Translations under genes and position numbers: made by a program
The notes under the pieces: generated by a model
What the model saw: the letters and a program-made list of their open reading frames with translations, nothing else
Database searches by the model: none
What the model was told of the DNA's origin: nothing
NCBI GenBank assembly: GCA_019237515.1
Contig: JAFAGX010000464.1
Location: 1 to 6,529, forward strand
DNA length: 6,529 nt
DNA from: Acidobacteriaceae bacterium
GTDB taxonomy: Bacteria; Acidobacteriota; Terriglobia; Terriglobales; SbA1
Reading direction: 5' to 3'
Part shown: positions 5,681 to 6,529 of the stretch, piece after piece
Numbering within the stretch: position 1 is the stretch's first letter
How the letters are laid out: each line of letters begins with the position of its first letter

Positions 5681-6529
5681 CTAACGTCGCTTCAGCAACT
5701 CCAGTTCATCGAGAGTACGCGGCCAATCTGATCGGAGGAGACGTGACAAGCTTCGGTCCGCGAGGAGTCTTCCACCAGTCTGACAACGCGCACAGTAATT
5801 GGTTTCGTTGTCCGCATAGCGAATCCGCTGAATCTTCTCGCCACATCGCGGACAAGGTTCGCCATAGCGTCCGTGAACTGCCATGCCTTTGCGGAACGCG
5901 GTTACTTTTTTCGGGAAGCCTGCTCTAGCTTCTTCGCTCAACTGATCGATCCAGCGCTGAAGCGTAACGCGCGTGGCTGCGAACAGCCGTTCCCACTCGT
6001 CTGGCGTGAGCTTTCGGGTCATTGCGATCGGTGACAACTGGGCCGCATGCAGGATCTCGTCTGAATAGGCGTTGCCCACGCCGTTTATGATTCGTGGATC
6101 GGTAAGCGCTCTCTTGAGGGTCCGGTTCTCTGCCGTCAGCGCTTCGCGAAAAGATTCGAGGCTGCTGGTGAACACATCGATTCCACCGGGATCGATGGAC
6201 TTCAAGGCTCCTTCCCCCTGAAGTACATATAAGGATGCACGGTGCTTCGTGCCGGCCTCGGTGAGTACGAGCGAGCCATTCGGAAAATCGAAAGCAGCCA
6301 GATTTTGTCGTCCGGCAAGCTTTGTTCCGGCTGGGCGCCAGTGCAATCGCCCGGCAATCATCAGATGCAGTACCAGCCAAAGATCCCCTTCCATTCCAAA
6401 GGCGATTCGCTTTCCAACTCGGCGCAGTTCGCGCACCGTGCGACCTTCCACTTGCTCGACGCGGGGTACGGCGGTGCGAAGCAGGAAGGGGCTTGCCAAT
6501 CGTATTTTTTGGATTGGCTGCCCAACGAC
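5681..6529 (-). CDS. DNA glycosylase/AP lyase of the Fpg/Nei family, non-canonical branch (5' end cut by window edge)
   Basis: Removes oxidised bases from DNA in base-excision repair. The reading frame is open to the edge, and the residues before the first in-frame TTG at 6499 (VVGQPIQKIRLASPFLLRT) align with Fpg, so the true start lies outside. About 20 N-terminal residues are missing, including the catalytic Pro and Glu of MPELP. Of the 282 visible residues: GKRIAF carries the Lys equivalent to E. coli Fpg Lys57 (K40), HLMIAGRL 55-62, helix-two-turn-helix INGVGNAYSDEILHAAQLSP 148-167, VHGRYGEPC 218-226, and a zinc finger with C226, C229, C246 and C249. Unlike E. coli Fpg, DPRRFG is replaced by EAGTKHRASL, the Arg of the zinc-finger turn (QRATFYC) is Asn (DNETNYC), and 33 residues follow the last Cys. 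Substrate specificity may therefore differ; mutM or nei cannot be assigned. Confidence 0.93.
   Translation of the reverse strand, partial: VVGQPIQKIRLASPFLLRTAVPRVEQVEGRTVRELRRVGKRIAFGMEGDLWLVLHLMIAGRLHWRPAGTKLAGRQNLAAFDFPNGSLVLTEAGTKHRASLYVLQGEGALKSIDPGGIDVFTSSLESFREALTAENRTLKRALTDPRIINGVGNAYSDEILHAAQLSPIAMTRKLTPDEWERLFAATRVTLQRWIDQLSEEARAGFPKKVTAFRKGMAVHGRYGEPCPRCGEKIQRIRYADNETNYCARCQTGGRLLADRSLSRLLRSDWPRTLDELELLKRR

Noticed and set aside
5249..5731. Plus-strand frame of 160 codons running through the end of the secreted-protein gene and into the glycosylase gene
   Set aside because: Overlaps two well-supported genes in another frame, is Arg/Ser rich and has no recognisable motif.
5925..6380. 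Minus-strand frame of 151 codons inside the glycosylase gene
   Set aside because: Same-strand frame shift of a gene with an intact helix-two-turn-helix and zinc finger; no sign of a real frameshift.

Overview
The window (6,529 bp, moderate-to-high GC by eye) looks like a chromosomal segment of an Acidobacteriota bacterium, probably of the Koribacter/Terriglobia type. This is inference. It rests on the protein families and their style, on TTG and GTG starts, and on an intergenic inverted repeat beginning GTCATCCCGAGCGAAG and ending CTTCGGAATGAC, a kind I remember as common between genes in that phylum. No rRNA, tRNA, CRISPR array, transposase or phage gene is visible.

Layout. On the minus strand, 1-826 is the branched-chain amino acid aminotransferase ilvE, whose 3' end is cut by the window edge. 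It is preceded by a 58-codon helical ORF (902-1078) with a strong ribosome binding site. Upstream of that lie a terminator-like hairpin (1111-1143), a short hydrophobic ORF that may be a gene remnant (1167-1370) and the inverted repeat (1391-1506). A second minus-strand unit (1602-3249) has a BadF/BadG/N-acetylglucosamine-kinase-type sugar kinase overlapping a downstream alpha-helical repeat protein. Divergent from it, on the plus strand, are a sodium:solute symporter (3382-4827) and a secreted beta-sheet protein of the DUF1579/lipocalin-like kind (4900-5478). The window closes with a minus-strand, 5'-truncated DNA glycosylase of the Fpg/Nei family (5681-6529). It converges on the secreted-protein gene across a 202-bp gap that holds a strong hairpin.

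How the genes may work together. The kinase and the symporter share one 132-bp divergent region (96 bp if the earlier symporter start is used), and their families fit import of a sugar or amino sugar followed by its phosphorylation, for example in cell-wall sugar salvage. The helical-repeat protein is translationally linked to the kinase and may be a partner, but nothing in its sequence gives a biochemical role. ilvE and the glycosylase are housekeeping genes with no evident tie to the rest.

The items most worth a second look are: a three-segment, mutually exclusive hairpin arrangement upstream of the small ORF and ilvE that resembles an attenuator; the kinase/helical-repeat gene overlap; and the glycosylase, which lacks two sequence hallmarks of standard Fpg and has a long tail after its zinc finger.
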